Shown piece by piece: positions 9,576 to 20,350 of a DNA stretch of 47,599 nt (its first letter is position 1; each line of letters begins with the position of its first letter). The stretch is from Blattamonas nauphoetae (Eukaryota > Preaxostyla > Oxymonadida). The DNA lies in contig JARBJD010000460.1 of assembly GCA_033064195.1 (NCBI GenBank), forward strand, positions 1-47,599, read 5' to 3'. Position numbers and translations under genes: made by a program. A model generated the notes under the pieces. That model saw only the letters and a list, made by a program, of their open reading frames with translations, was not told where the DNA came from and made no database searches.

Positions 9576-10665
9576 CTAAGGCAGACCAGGGACACCAGTC
9601 AGGCATGGGAGGATTTGAAGTGGGCCTATTCTCGACATATATTCTCCGTTTGCAATTTCAGCGGCAACTGTTGAGATGATCAGCTTGAAATCATCGTCCA
9701 TCAACTTTCTTCTGCGGAGAATGCACAGAGATCCCGCTGCTGAACGTTCACTGCCCTCGTCAGCCTTCCTCGTTCACAACTGTTAAATACTTGATAAACT
9801 TCCAGAATTCAATATTTTGTGAAAAAAACTGGTAGTGGATCGTTGTAAGGTGTCACCTGGGCGCTGGCGTTGATAATATGTGCAACACGACGGTTGATGC
9901 ATTTGTGTTGTTCAGGTTAGGGTGTTCAAGCAAGTGGACGAGGACCGGGAGGGCGCGTTGTTCGACGAGTTGAATATTTTTCTGAGTTGTCCCTTGCGAC
10001 AAGTCGCAAATCGCAACAAATGTCTCCTCAACAAAATCCTGCTTGGAAGCATCCGATTTCTCGATCAGCACTCTGCTCAATCCCTCCTTCAGAATCGAAA
10101 CAATGACATCTGGATTGTCTTTAGCAGGAAGAAACCAGAAAAACGTGATTAGTCCTAAAGTAGCCCAAAAATGGAGATTAAAGCCTGTTGGCAAGAGCGT
10201 TGCATATTTCACTATCGACGATAGTCAGCTCATTAATTGGTAGCAGTGGTTGCAGTTTCTCGATGGACGAACACAACGGTCAGAATGTCAACTGTGTTGA
10301 GAGCGTTGATTTGACCTTTTTCCATTGGATCTATGATCATGATTTCGTTTCATTGAGACATTCAGGGGTGTTGAAGGGCGATTGGTGATTGGGCTGTTGC
10401 GGACGCTTGTGTCTTCCACTTTGTTTTCGATGCCGAAGAATTCAGTGGCTTTGCTGTTGAAGTAGCAGGTGAGGTCTTAGCTTTTGGACAACGACTTGAT
10501 GTTGCTGCTTTTGGTGTCGAGACAGATTTTGACGTTGTAGGTTTGGGTTTCGGTTTTGGGGCTGCAAGCGGTGAGACTGGTGTTGCCACTTTTGTTTTCG
10601 TCGACGGAGTATGCAAATGAGGAGAAGAATGATGATGTGGAGATAGTGATTCGATCGGCCCTCAC
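9576..10665 (-). CDS. Armadillo/HEAT-like repeat protein gene
   Basis: The core exon (about 9863-10120) encodes VEETFVAICDLSQGTTQKNI and RALPVLVHLLEHPNLNN, the spacing of helices typical of armadillo repeats. The end exon (about 9711 down to 9576) reads KLMDDDFKLIISTVAAEIA and stops at TAG 9576-9578. Upstream pieces include IEKLQPLLPINELTIVDSE near 10240 and, beyond a possible 42-nt in-frame intron near 10450-10495, NKATEFFGIENKVEDTS. The 5' part is Lys/Pro/Ser/Thr-rich. Known armadillo proteins act in protein binding, for example nuclear import or cytoskeletal adaptors, but nothing here decides a role. Exon borders in the upstream half are uncertain. Confidence 0.5.
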
Positions 10666-10798
10666 GTGGTCTGGTCAAGTTCTAACAACCATTGGACACA
10701 ATCACAACCAAGATACTCATTCCCACTATATTTTAAACTCCATGCTGGATCAGTTGTTAGTGTTGTCAACAAGAATGTGACGAGAGACAAGGAAGAGC

Positions 10799-13700
10799 GT
10801 GAGTGTGTTTGTGGATGGATGTTTCAAGATCAATCTGACGAATGACGATTTGTGTGAGCACTTTGAAGAGAAGATGAGCGAAGAGAGAGAGAAGGACAGA
10901 GAGACGTGGAGCGAGAAGAAGAGAAAGAGAGAGACGAAACAGAAGCACAGAATTCCAAACCAGCCGCTGAACAAGAAGAGCCAAAGGAAGAACTAGCTGA
11001 AGACGACAACGAACCCTTCCAATCTCCATTCCTGACGGATGAAAATCTGGATAGGATGGAAGGAACCGATGCGATAGTGGTTGAGGAGGAAGAAGGGGAG
11101 GAGAAGAAGGAAGAGGTCGAGGTGAGTGGAGAAAGATCAACAACCGCAGGAAGGAGAAAAAGGACTAAAGACAGATGGTGGCGAACCAGAAGCGAAGGAG
11201 GACGAAGAAGCAGCTGCTCAACCAGACGAAACGGAACAGAATCAGGAGCCTCCATCTTCCCAAATCACTCATGAGTCTTCGCATCCATCCATAAAGCACA
11301 CTCTCTCCTCTCTGATCCGCACCAACACCCCACACCACACTCATTGTCCCTCCAACTACAATACCCAGTCATCACCGGATTTCCGAATCTGAATGGCACT
11401 CATATTCACATGTTGGGTATTTGGTGAGCGTGATTGTGTTTTTGGGTGGATGGATGGAGAAGGAAAGGAAGGGAGGAAAGAGAATGAGTTTGAGCTGATG
11501 ATGCAACAGATTGGGCTTGTTATTATGAACTCGCTGGTTGGAATGAAGTCAGAGTGGTGAGTGAGGTGAATACGGAGATAGGGATGGAGTGGAGTTAGGG
11601 AGCAAATGAGAGGAAGAAGGGCGTCGCCAACTTGATCTACAGCTTCCTCTCGTCCATCCGAAAAGACATGAAGACAAGATCTCTCAAGCAAGTCACTCTG
11701 AACCCCACTCGCATCGTCGACAACGCCAAATCCGAGCTGATCGAGAAGATGGCTTCTCGTCCACAGTGAGCAGTCTCGTCTGTCATCTCTCCACGCCGTC
11801 CTCCATCCCTCACGTGGATGAATAGTTTGTCCTTCCGCCCTCCCGATAAATCTGCCTGTATCTTGCTGAACATCTTCTACCAGCTGTTTATGTCATCTGG
11901 AGTGCGCAACCTTACTGAAGAAGATCAGTTCTGGTGAAGAAAATGATCGCAGAGTTCTCTATCGAAGTGCAGTCTCACTCTCGTTGAATCGGTCATGTTT
12001 GAAAGCTGTTCTTTCTAAACTCTCGACGTCGAACCTCTCCCTATCTTACTTTGGAATCTCACTACTATCACAAGATTGTTGGCCACTCTTGCTCCCATCT
12101 GACGTTGATCTGATTTCTACGTTTTGTCAAGCCCATCCACACTGTTGTCTCGATCTCGGATGTGTCGTCCTGATTCCTTCCGATTTCCAGGAATTTCCTC
12201 ACCCACTCCGAATACATCGAGCTCCTGCGAACAATAACTCCTCATCTCGTCATATTGAGACGGTACATCAGATGCAGCCTCCCACACAACATCCATCCGA
12301 AACGACACACCCATTAGAACGACCTATGACTTATCAAACACCAAAAATGATTTCACCCACAACTACCCCGTCAGTTCCTGTCTTCTCCTCGATTCTTCCT
12401 CCTCATTCTGCCACCAAACCGAATCTCCAGCCACCAGTGAATCAGACTCGTCCAATCTTCAATTCCATCCGATATCCTGACTTTTCTACACCGTCATTCA
12501 AATTTTTGAATGAAATACAAAGTCAGACCTCATCTCCTCCATTGATCCCACACTCCTCATCTAATCATCAACACTCCCAAACACCGACTGATCCTAAACC
12601 GAAAAACCGTTTTACTGGACTTCCTATCCCACGAGAAACTCTTTCATCATTCCTTTCAAGTGATTCAAGTGATGATTCATCTCAAAACATTGTTGAACAC
12701 GTCATTCAACCGAATCAGAAACAGCCTCGTCCCCCTCTCTCCCTGCCGATAAAAATCCCTTCTACTTCCTCTGATGACTACACTATCTCACAAATCTCCC
12801 CTAACTCCCCAATACACCTCTCTCCATCGTCTCCACATGTCTTTTTTGTCGATTCTCACCAACCGCCGAAATCCACACCCACATCCTCAAAATCACCTCT
12901 CAAACGGTACATCAGATCAACCAGCACTCCACACTACGCCTCTCCCATCCGCTCACCGATTGACCGAATTCTTGACACCCTCAGAAAGAAACGACGAACG
13001 AACCCCGCCCCCGATTCTGTGCTGAAGAAGACAGAAAGGGAACAATCGTCTCGTTCCACTTCAACTCCAACCAGACCCTCGCGTCTCTCGTTTGTGTTGG
13101 ACGATGAAAACGCAAACACTCCTTATGAGAAACGAAAGGAACGAAACAAAACGTCGAAAGGGGACAATGAACAAAGTTGGAAGAACCGCGTTTGGAGGCG
13201 ACCCGAAAGATGGACAGGCGGACAAGAATCGACGCTGAGCGAGCTGAACAACGAAGACTCCTCGCACGACGAGCTTCTGTTCGAGCAGTACACAACTTTC
13301 AACGACGACAGGCCTTCTGATGTCGCCATCACCACACATTTCGAGGCAGCTCAATCAACACCTCACACATCCACCAACTCAGAACACACTCCATCCGCAC
13401 CACACACCTCCCCAGCGAGACACATTTGGAGAACAGCACTTCCAGCCGATCGAAAAGAACGATGCTGCTGCCAGTTACGTCCCTGTTCAACAACAAGACC
13501 AGTTTTCAGCGTTTTTCACCAACACACTGACTCTTTCGGACTGGCTGCACAAGACACGAGCTGGACGAAGCTACAACGAAAGGATGGTTGAGATGGAAGG
13601 CGCAGAAAGTGCTGAACGCGAAGAGAGGACGAAGATGAACAAACACGAATCGCTCGACAGTCTGACCAGCGAAGAAGGCAGCACGACAATCCAAGTTGGC

Positions 13701-14102
13701 GAGACAGCCGAAGAGGAGCAAGACGAAGAGAGCGAGGTCGACGAAGAGAAACAGAGCGTTGTTGTCGCTTCTGAGTCGAAGAAAGCAGGTCGGGAGGAGA
13801 AGCGGACAGAGCGGGAATTGATGTCGCTCAACACATTCGACACCTCACTCGATCTCAGCGAGACTGTAGCGGAATCTTGAACGGTGTCAGATGGGTCACG
13901 CGGAGAGAAGAAGGAGGAAGAAGATGAGGAAGACGGCGGAGACAAACACGCACCACACTCGAGCGAGGCAGACAGCAGCGATGGAACTGAATCGGACTCG
14001 GAATATTCGTCGGTTGGGACAGCGAATACCCTGCTCTTTTCATCTCTCGTTCGCAGAATCCCTCCAAATCACATAATGCTCCTTCTCCTCCTCGATGAAT
14101 GA
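10799..14102 (+). CDS. Large multi-exon host gene: acidic start, helical part, Ser/Thr/Pro-rich middle, acidic end
   Basis: Frame-consistent exons with canonical introns are: to 11121; 11150-11345; 11369-11423; 11476-11556; 11613-11765; 11826-11933; 11968-13321; 13350 onward. The introns are 28, 23, 52, 56, 60, 34 and 28 nt. The protein begins with a Glu/Lys-rich segment and continues through WKENEFELMMQQIGLVIMN and DKSACILLNIFYQLFMSS, both clearly helical. A conserved-looking segment LKAVLSKLSTSNLSLSYFG comes next. About 400 residues of Ser/Thr/Pro-rich linker follow, then DQFSAFFTNTLTLSDWLH and an acidic tail. The frame meets TGA at 13878-13880. A 42-nt in-frame intron (13869-13910) could carry it on to 14102. 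I do not recognise the family. The start is not fixed, and two adjacent genes are possible. Confidence 0.6.
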
Positions 14103-14365
14103 CTCGATCCTTCAGGTTAAACTCAGATCTGACGCAATCTTCGTTCTTTTCGTTTCGAGAGCACAAACTTCTCTCCGAAAACTTCACCATCGATTGGTTT
14201 TCTCTCGATAGTTTTTCATAAACTCAATTCAATGGCACAATTGACGAAATGAGCTGATATTTCCTGATCTCGTTGGCAGTGCCGTAAAATGGATCTACAG
14301 AACAAGCGAACACCTTTCATGATCTATTGAGGGTCGAAGACATTTAATTCAGATTTTCCGGTCGT
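14103..14365. other. Intergenic stretch between convergent genes
   Basis: This lies between the end of the plus-strand gene and the TAA of the minus-strand membrane gene. I see nothing beyond AT-rich sequence. A short inverted match CGATTGG/TCTCGATAG near 14190-14212 is too weak to call. Confidence 0.4.
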
Positions 14366-15428
14366 TTAAAGGTGGATTGGATAACCCAGTGGGGAGAGAA
14401 CGATCAGACACAATTTCAATGCAGTGAGGAGAATTTGTGATGATACAGCCCGTGAAAACCTTCCCCGTAGCTTCTGCTTCATTTTCACGGAAATGGCAAC
14501 CATCCCCCAACTGGAGGACAGAATTGGACTGAGCACAGATTGAACGAGCACGATCGTAATGTATCCGGGAATCTGCCGTACTTTCACTTCATTTCTAACC
14601 ATCTTGATCACTTGTTGGTCATTCCATATGAACGAATCATCCCAAGGTACGCTGAGTTGGATCCCGATGAAGATCGAGATGGTTGCGCTGGATATGTTGA
14701 TCTAGACAGGTGTCTGAGTGGTTGTATCGTATCGACTTGTGAGCTGTAATGCGAAGAACAAGAACGCACTGCAAATGATGCCATCGAGAGCAAGAAAATT
14801 GGTTGATCTTTCCGTTGGAGAGAAGAAGACAAGAAGGGATTAGAGGAAAGTGTAGATGAAGCGATTCCAGAGGAATGGAAGTGCTGATGGTAGTTCTTTG
14901 TGGAGATTGACTGAAACACAACTGACGATGAAGATGGTGAGGATGGCCAATGGGAGGATTCTCAGAACAGGCTGAAGTGTGACCCATGTGCTATCCGCCG
15001 AAGTAACTCACACGAACATCGCCGTGGGAAGCTGACCGATGTGCTATGCCTGTTATGTTGAAAGTTGGTATGATATCCTTCATTCATCCTGTTGAAATGA
15101 AAACACAGAGGATGGAAACATCGTGGTAAATGATCGATTGGTAGAGCAATAATGAGGGAATGGAAAAAGATGGAGACTGATAGACCTGAGATGATAGGAA
15201 AGGTTGACGATTGGCACAGGCAGTAAAGGTACGTTCGACGACGGTGGTTGAGCACTGGGAAAAGTGTTGACTGGGAAAGAGGGATAGATGAAAGGAAAAA
15301 TGAACAAATAGGAGAGAGAGAAAAAGAAAAAGGTGACAAAAGGGCTGAGAAACCAACAGTCTGAAATTGTCATGAGATGACGAAATAGAGAGAACAAACT
15401 GTATCCAGGACACTGGTTCCGAATTCAT
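14366..15428 (-). CDS. Multi-pass membrane protein gene, unknown
   Basis: The 3' exon ends KLCLIVLSPLGYPIHL-TAA at 14366 and contains at least two hydrophobic segments (GYITIVLVQSVLSPILSSSW and ILLTALKLCLIVLSPL), with basic loops MVRNEVKVRQ and KMKQKLRGRF on one side. Upstream in the same frame are ISIFIGIQLSVPW and, near 14900-14985, LRILPLAILTIFIVSCVSV followed by NLHKELPSALPFLWN. A start is possible at 15428 (MNSEPVSWIQFVLS). An in-frame TAG near 14700 must lie in an intron that I could not place. The protein is probably an integral membrane protein with four or more segments; no family recognised. Confidence 0.5.
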
Positions 15429-15697
15429 TCATGACGAAACTGCATTTGACAGACAGCGAAATCGGAAAACGCTCTTTTCAGAAATTCTCTGACAGAAGAT
15501 GATTATTATGGTTCGATCTATCGATCTTTTTGAGAAGTGCAATCAGTAAGGCTAGAACGTCGAGAATCTCAGTTTAAAAATACGCATCATCTTCTTGGAT
15601 GAAGGATTAATGGATTTTCGGAAATTCTCCTTTTTAGGTTCTGAGCTATGATGTCAAAAATATTGTCCCATGTGTGCATTCGTAACGTTAAAGGTAT
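15429..15697. other. Intergenic stretch, nothing recognised
   Basis: No open frame of interest and no RNA gene seen. The only notable string is GATGTCAAAAAT near 15650, which resembles the inner end of the introner-like element at 16867-17089 but is too short to claim homology. Confidence 0.35.
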
Positions 15698-15790
15698 TTA
15701 GAGGTTTTCTCGGGATCGGGTGGGAGTATAATTCTAAAATTTTATTTTTGTCTTAGTTTGACCAATAGTGATTTTTCAAGAAAAAAGCAC
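15698..15790 (-). repeat. Solo terminal repeat of a dispersed inverted-repeat element
   Basis: This stretch matches, in reverse complement, the left arm of the element at 26771-27283, including GAATTATACTCCCAC, GATCCC and GAAAACCTC, and ends in CTTGAAAAATCACTATTGG. No partner arm is visible nearby, so it is a solo or truncated copy. It lies just outside the DNA transposon that follows. Confidence 0.65.
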
Positions 15791-15823
15791 CGATTGGTGA
15801 CAGGACACCGATTGGTGACTCCA
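15788..15823. repeat. Direct 18-bp repeat, two copies
   Basis: CACCGATTGGTGACAGGA at 15788 is followed at once by CACCGATTGGTGACTCC. Each copy contains the palindrome CACCGATTGGTG. The pair sits between the solo terminal repeat and the left end of the DNA transposon. Confidence 0.7.
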
Positions 15824-16041
15824 CTATGAGTTGACTTTAGATAAGTCAGATCAACCCAGAATAACTCAGATCAACTTGATACAACTCACCGATACTCTTT
15901 TTTCCTATATAATAATTGAATTTAAGTGTAGTTTAGACATGAAATGAGTTTATAGACGATAAAAAACCCGGGAGAGTTGTGGGAAAACCGTCTTTCAATC
16001 AAGAGAACTCAAAAAAGTGATGATGAAGAGAGAGAAATACC

Positions 16042-17725
16042 TTAGTAGATGTCTATGTCATCTGACCAGTCCCATGATTCGAGTGCGGGCTGAGACATCA
16101 TCAGATCGATGGTTTTGGTGGAGTGTTGTCTCTTTTGTTTCGAAATACGAACAGCTTCGAGGTGTCTTGCCTCCTTTTCTTGGACCGTGTCGAGGAGAGA
16201 ACTGATCAGTTGATGAGAATACTGGCCATCTTCATCTGTCAGGTTCTTCTGCGCAATGTCAATGTTGGTCAGCCACACAGCAATGTGAAAATCAGCGTTG
16301 AGGTTCTTTCTGTCGGCATTGTATCTCAGAGCCAGTCTATGCCACAATCTTTTCAGTCTACCAAAGAACCATTCCACTGGAACTCGGAAACTGGCAATTG
16401 CATTGTTGAGCTGGATGTCAGCTAGTGCCTCCGGCTTCACATTCTTCTTTGGATGGATCATTCTGATCTCATCCGATACTCCGATGTATCCTTTGTCTCC
16501 CATCACTGCCCATTCGGCAAAGTTTTCGTCCCCTGCCAAAAGCTGCCTTTCCTCATCTGTCTTTTTGAGATATTCCTTCATCTCTGGGAGGCATGACTGG
16601 TAAATCGCCAGTTCAGAGACGCTCCCTTCGACCAGTTGGCTCACAATAACTGCCTCGAACGGTGGAGTTGCCATTACACCGACAAGAACCTTCATGCTGT
16701 ACATCTTGTGGTGTCCATCGTACCACTTCTTTTTCTCGTTGAACGTTCCAGAAGGGATTTCGATTGGGATGGTCGTTGCATCGACAAGAAGAGCCACATT
16801 CCTGAACTGTTGATTGTCAGGAATGCGAGGTCTGCATCTCCTCATCGCCATTTCTCGCTGAGCAACCTGGGTCAGGATTTTTGACATCATTCAAAAGTCC
16901 GAAGACCACCATTCAAGAAAAGCAATTCGCCGCTCTTGTCGCAGCTTGATCAAAGATCTCGAAAAGATTGTTTAATCATGTCATCCACAAATTCTAGTGA
17001 AAGGTTGATTCATTTCTCAACCATGAGAGGAGAATAGTTTTGAATGTTGGTCTTCGGACTTTTGAATGATGTCAAAAATTCTGACCCACCTCAAAGAGCT
17101 TGTCTCTGATGAATGAAATCCCATTGGCAACCATTGATGGTGACAGCTTCATCATCGACGCAATCCGTTCGATCGTTTCATTGCCCCTCAGCCATTGGAG
17201 ATACAGTACAAGACGATCAGGGATTGTCAGAGCTGGTTTCGTTCCTGGTCGTGGAGTTCTGTCACAAATGCTTTGAACTTTCAGTGCGATTCCGTTGATA
17301 ATATTTGGATGCAACTGTAAATTTTGGAAGAGACCGTTCTTTTCATATGAGTCCCAGATTTTTCCACTTGGAATTTCTTCAGGTATTGGTCGAGGAATGA
17401 CGCTAGCAATTTTTCTGTCAAATAGTTCGCTGCTTTCTGCAAGCTTTCTGGCTGCCTCCACAATCGACGCTTCATCAATAGGAATATTTTTGGTTTTCGG
17501 TGTTGAAACATTTCTTGAAACGGTCCTTGAAGTTGCTAATGACACCTGAGATGATGGGAGACTCGATGATGTCCATGTTTCTGGTGTCGTTTGCGGTGTG
17601 GTACTAAAAATGTCATCAAAATGAAAAATATAAAAGAAAACACACAATGAGAGAGAGTGATGGAAAGGTGATGGGGTTGAGAGGATCCGCCCAAAAAGCG
17701 CTTGATTTTGACTTTGGTCACTCAT
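16042..17725 (-). CDS. Transposase, DDE_Tnp_4 family, 472 aa, three exons
   Basis: ATG at 17723-17725; exons 17646-17725, 17090-17603 and 16042-16866; introns of 42 nt (17604-17645) and 223 nt (16867-17089). Exon lengths sum to 473 codons with TAA at the end. A helix-turn-helix lies at about residues 150-198 (DRLVLYLQWLRGNETIERI, SPSMVANGISFIRDKL). The DDE catalytic triad is visible as VDATTIPIE (Asp 227), GDKGYIG (Asp 322) and VEWFFGRLKRLW (Glu 363), the arrangement of DDE_Tnp_4 transposases in Harbinger, ISL2EU and bacterial IS5 relatives. The C-terminus is polar and acidic (SWDWSDDIDIY). It would excise and insert its own element and any related non-autonomous copies. Confidence 0.8.
16867..17089 (-). 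mobile_element. Introner-like inverted-repeat element acting as a transposase intron
   Basis: On the minus strand, this intron begins GTGGGTCAG and ends CTGACCCAG. Its ends are inverted repeats of each other over about 48 nt with roughly four mismatches; the shared core includes GACATCATTCAAAAGTCC and GAAGACCA. AGGT occurs on both sides, immediately outside GGGTCAG and CTGACCC, as a 4-bp target duplication. The donor GT comes from the left AGGT and the acceptor AG from the right AGGT. Precise removal restores LFE-VAQREM in the transposase. The interior of about 120 bp is non-coding. This is the known architecture of DNA-transposon-derived introners. Confidence 0.75.
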
Positions 17726-17936
17726 TTATGCTTTTTTAACAATAAATCAGAAAAAAATAGTGAAAATACAATGTACACGACGTGAGAGGTTATACTTGCG
17801 CGAGGTATAGCTATTCTAAGTTGAGATCACTTGTACCTTTATGCCCCTGTTTCTCAAAGTGAATTATGGGAGAACTTAATTTAAGTCCTGTCAACTCAAT
17901 TTAACTCAGTCAAACTCAATATAGGTCTGTCAACTC

Positions 17937-18116
17937 TGGTTTACTGACTTTTCTCAAGAAATATCTACTGTACAAACTAAACCGCCCCATATACACTGAA
18001 CCCATGCCGTTCTTTCTTATTGAATCTGATTTAATTATCACGAATAGAGTCATTTCTGTGTCTGATTCCTGGTTTCTATCACACCTCATGTCAATAACTC
18101 ATTTCTCTGTTTAACC
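17937..18116. other. Stretch between two mobile elements, nothing recognised
   Basis: AT-rich, without an open frame or repeat that I can match elsewhere in the window. Confidence 0.35.
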
Positions 18117-18510
18117 TGAAACCACTTCGGAGAAATGGTAAATTCCGATTATGGGTTCCGATATTTCTCCGATCAGTGACCGTCAGTACTTTTCGATGAA
18201 AACTGACCGGTCAGTGCCAGTCAGACAAGCCTATTTCTGAACAATGCATGAGTGACACATAACTTTGGATCTGATCAACACTGCCATGTTTGATTCAACG
18301 TAGTCTGAATGACTTGGATCCAAGTCAAAAAGTCTCCATAATTTGCGCGAGAATCAGTGACTCGCTGTTAATGGTGTGAATCAGGAAGAAACGTAGGCTT
18401 GTCTGACCGGCACTGACCGGTCAGTTTTCACCGAAAAGTACTGACGGTCACTGACCGGAGAAATACCAGAACCCATAGTCCAGAGTTACAATTTCTCCGA
18501 AGTGTTTTCA
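18117..18510. mobile_element. Non-autonomous inverted-repeat element (MITE-like), about 394 bp
   Basis: The terminal inverted repeats are about 120 bp. The left arm runs 18117-18236 (starting TGAAAC then ACTTCGGAGAAAT), and the right arm is its reverse complement, about 18393-18510. Both contain GTGACCGTCAGTACTTTTCG, GAAAACTGACCGGTCAGTGC and GTCAGACAAGCCTA, with about 10% mismatch. The central region of about 150 bp is non-coding. No target duplication is obvious. A fragment of the same family lies at 20660-20715. Confidence 0.75.
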
Positions 18511-18729
18511 TTTTGATCCGAGATTTGCAGAAATCCCATGAAAATCAACGTAATTTCTGCTGCAGATGATTGGATTGAATTATTGTCACTTCATTCAGGC
18601 CGTCTCACTCTTCTTTACAGGCATTTGAAGATCGTGCGGTTCTTCAAAACAGTTATGGACGGATGATCGTTCTGATTCGTCATCTCTTACAGAAACCATT
18701 ATAGCTGCAAGTCCTACTTCTGTGAAATG

Positions 18730-19376
18730 AATCACAACGACATATTCATTTGACAATAATGCAAGAAAAGATGGTATTGTGATGTCATCCGACTCATTCT
18801 CATTTCGCTCATCAATCCCCTTATTATCCCTAAATTCATCTCATCTCGTTTTTTTTCTTCTATTTTCTCAGGATCTCTTGCCTCTGCTGTTCCATCATCG
18901 TCTTGTACGATCTGCTGCATGCCGTTTTCTTCACGGTCAAGTTCCAGTTCTATCCTAGCTGTTTATGTGGAAATCTCATTGATCTTTGTCGTCGGTTTGA
19001 TTCTTGGATATTCTTGGGGTGATCGTTCCATCTCAGTCCAACCAAAAAAGGGTCGAATCTTTGATTTCAGAGGCGAATCTGAATTTACCACCCACAACGA
19101 CAGCAGATACACTCCCTCCATTCATTTCATTCCATCTCCACTGCCACTACTATTCTCTAGCCATCAACCACAATGAAGTGAGATTTTACAAAACCGAAAC
19201 AACGTCCAGAACCATCGATCAAACAGCAACGAACAGAAAAGAAGAGAAGTAGTTTGTCACACATGTTCCTCATCTCTTATTCCAACTCTCTGTCCATTCA
19301 GAAACTCAATGTTGTGCTGAAGTTGATTCTCGATAAGGTTGGAGGGAAGAATCCGGATCTCGTTGTGAAAGTTTGA
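18730..19376 (+). CDS. Possible small host gene with one membrane segment
   Basis: After a CTCAG acceptor near 18870, a frame holds ILAVYVEISLIFVVGLILGY, a convincing membrane segment followed by charged residues. The last exon is 19302-19376, after a 50-nt stretch with a GTTTG donor and TTCAG acceptor, and reads KLNVVLKLILDKVGGKNPDL then a TGA. The join between the two parts is not frame-tested to my satisfaction, so they may belong to different genes. No family recognised. Confidence 0.35.
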
Positions 19377-19482
19377 TGATCAGTGCAAACATAGACCAAG
19401 ACTGGACTTATTGTATTGTCATTTCTCGCTTTACTTCATCTGGTCTTCATCAACAAAACAACACTCGATGTGAATGTCAAAA

Positions 19483-20121
19483 CTAAATAAAATCTGAGAG
19501 ATTAAGTGAACGGGATCTTCTCCAGCCGACTGATTGTGGAGAAAGGAGAATGTCTGTGACAAGACCAGATGATTTCTCCAACAGCTGCTGACTGACACTT
19601 GTGACAACGAAAAGATTGGAGGGTACGTGGATGAACATCAGATGCACTCCCTGCACACAGCCATCCACATACTCCACAACTGTCAACTTCTTCTCTGCTG
19701 CGTTAGAAGGGGAGAAGCCCATCCGATGTGGGGAGTCCATCTGACAAGTGCGGTGAGTGAGGAACAGTGTCAGAGTGCTCAGACAGATCGAGGAAGCCGA
19801 ACTGAGAAGGCGGTGGAGAGACGATGGTTGGGTTTGGAGTGTGTTGAAGGCTGTCGACGCTGCCGTTCTATTATGGGTGTGTTGGTGTTGGGTTCCCTTT
19901 CGACTAGAGAGTGGCTGGGAGAAACTCATGCCCTTCGATTGTTGCTGTGTCGTCGGCCACGGCAACACCTGATGAGGACGTTGCCGGCATTGGTGCAACA
20001 TCAAGTTCTGTCTGATGAGTAGGATCTTGTCGAGGAAGGTCGTTTCGGAGGGAATTTGGACTTTCCTGGCATAAACAGCAGGAGGGATAACTTCAATCGC
20101 ATGTTGGTCAGTATCCCACAA
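19483..20121 (-). CDS. Hypothetical protein, 212-codon open frame
   Basis: ATG at 20119-20121 (MWDTDQHAIEVIPPAVYARK) to TAG at 19483. The middle is Gln/Ser/Thr/His-rich, and the C-terminal 70 residues look folded (KLTVVEYVDGCVQGVHLMFI then HVPSNLFVVTSVSQQLLEK). It could be a terminal exon of a longer gene. I recognise no family. Opposite-strand frames in the same place are shadows. Confidence 0.4.
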   Translation of the reverse strand: MWDTDQHAIEVIPPAVYARKVQIPSETTFLDKILLIRQNLMLHQCRQRPHQVLPWPTTQQQSKGMSFSQPLSSRKGTQHQHTHNRTAASTAFNTLQTQPSSLHRLLSSASSICLSTLTLFLTHRTCQMDSPHRMGFSPSNAAEKKLTVVEYVDGCVQGVHLMFIHVPSNLFVVTSVSQQLLEKSSGLVTDILLSPQSVGWRRSRSLNLSDFI

Positions 20122-20350
20122 GTGCTAGAGAGCAGCAGTGGCAGAAATCCGAAGTGGCGTCAGGGCAGAGGGGAAAGCAGACAAGAGAGTCATACTCGAT
20201 AGAGATATGATGGAGAGGAGTGAACGGGGACAACAAAAGTCTGAGAGGTAGAAAAAGGAGGAAAAGAGACTTGATTAGATGGACTGATGACGTCGCAATG
20301 AATGGAAGTCTGAAATCAACAAAAAAGAGATTGAAATGCGAAAAGAAGAC

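Larger units (their letters stand above)
15828..17936 (-). mobile_element. DNA transposon, HTH + DDE_Tnp_4 type (Harbinger/ISL2EU-like), apparently intact coding region
   Basis: The element carries one transposase gene on the minus strand. Candidate ends are the inverted octamers GAGTTGAC (15828-15835) and GTCAACTC (17929-17936), each beside clusters of related subterminal motifs: ACTCAGATCAAC on the left, TTAACTCAGTCAAACTC on the right. No target-site duplication is evident at these borders, so the true ends may differ by tens of bases. Because the transposase is open from ATG to stop after two introns, the copy could be young and autonomous. Confidence 0.65.
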
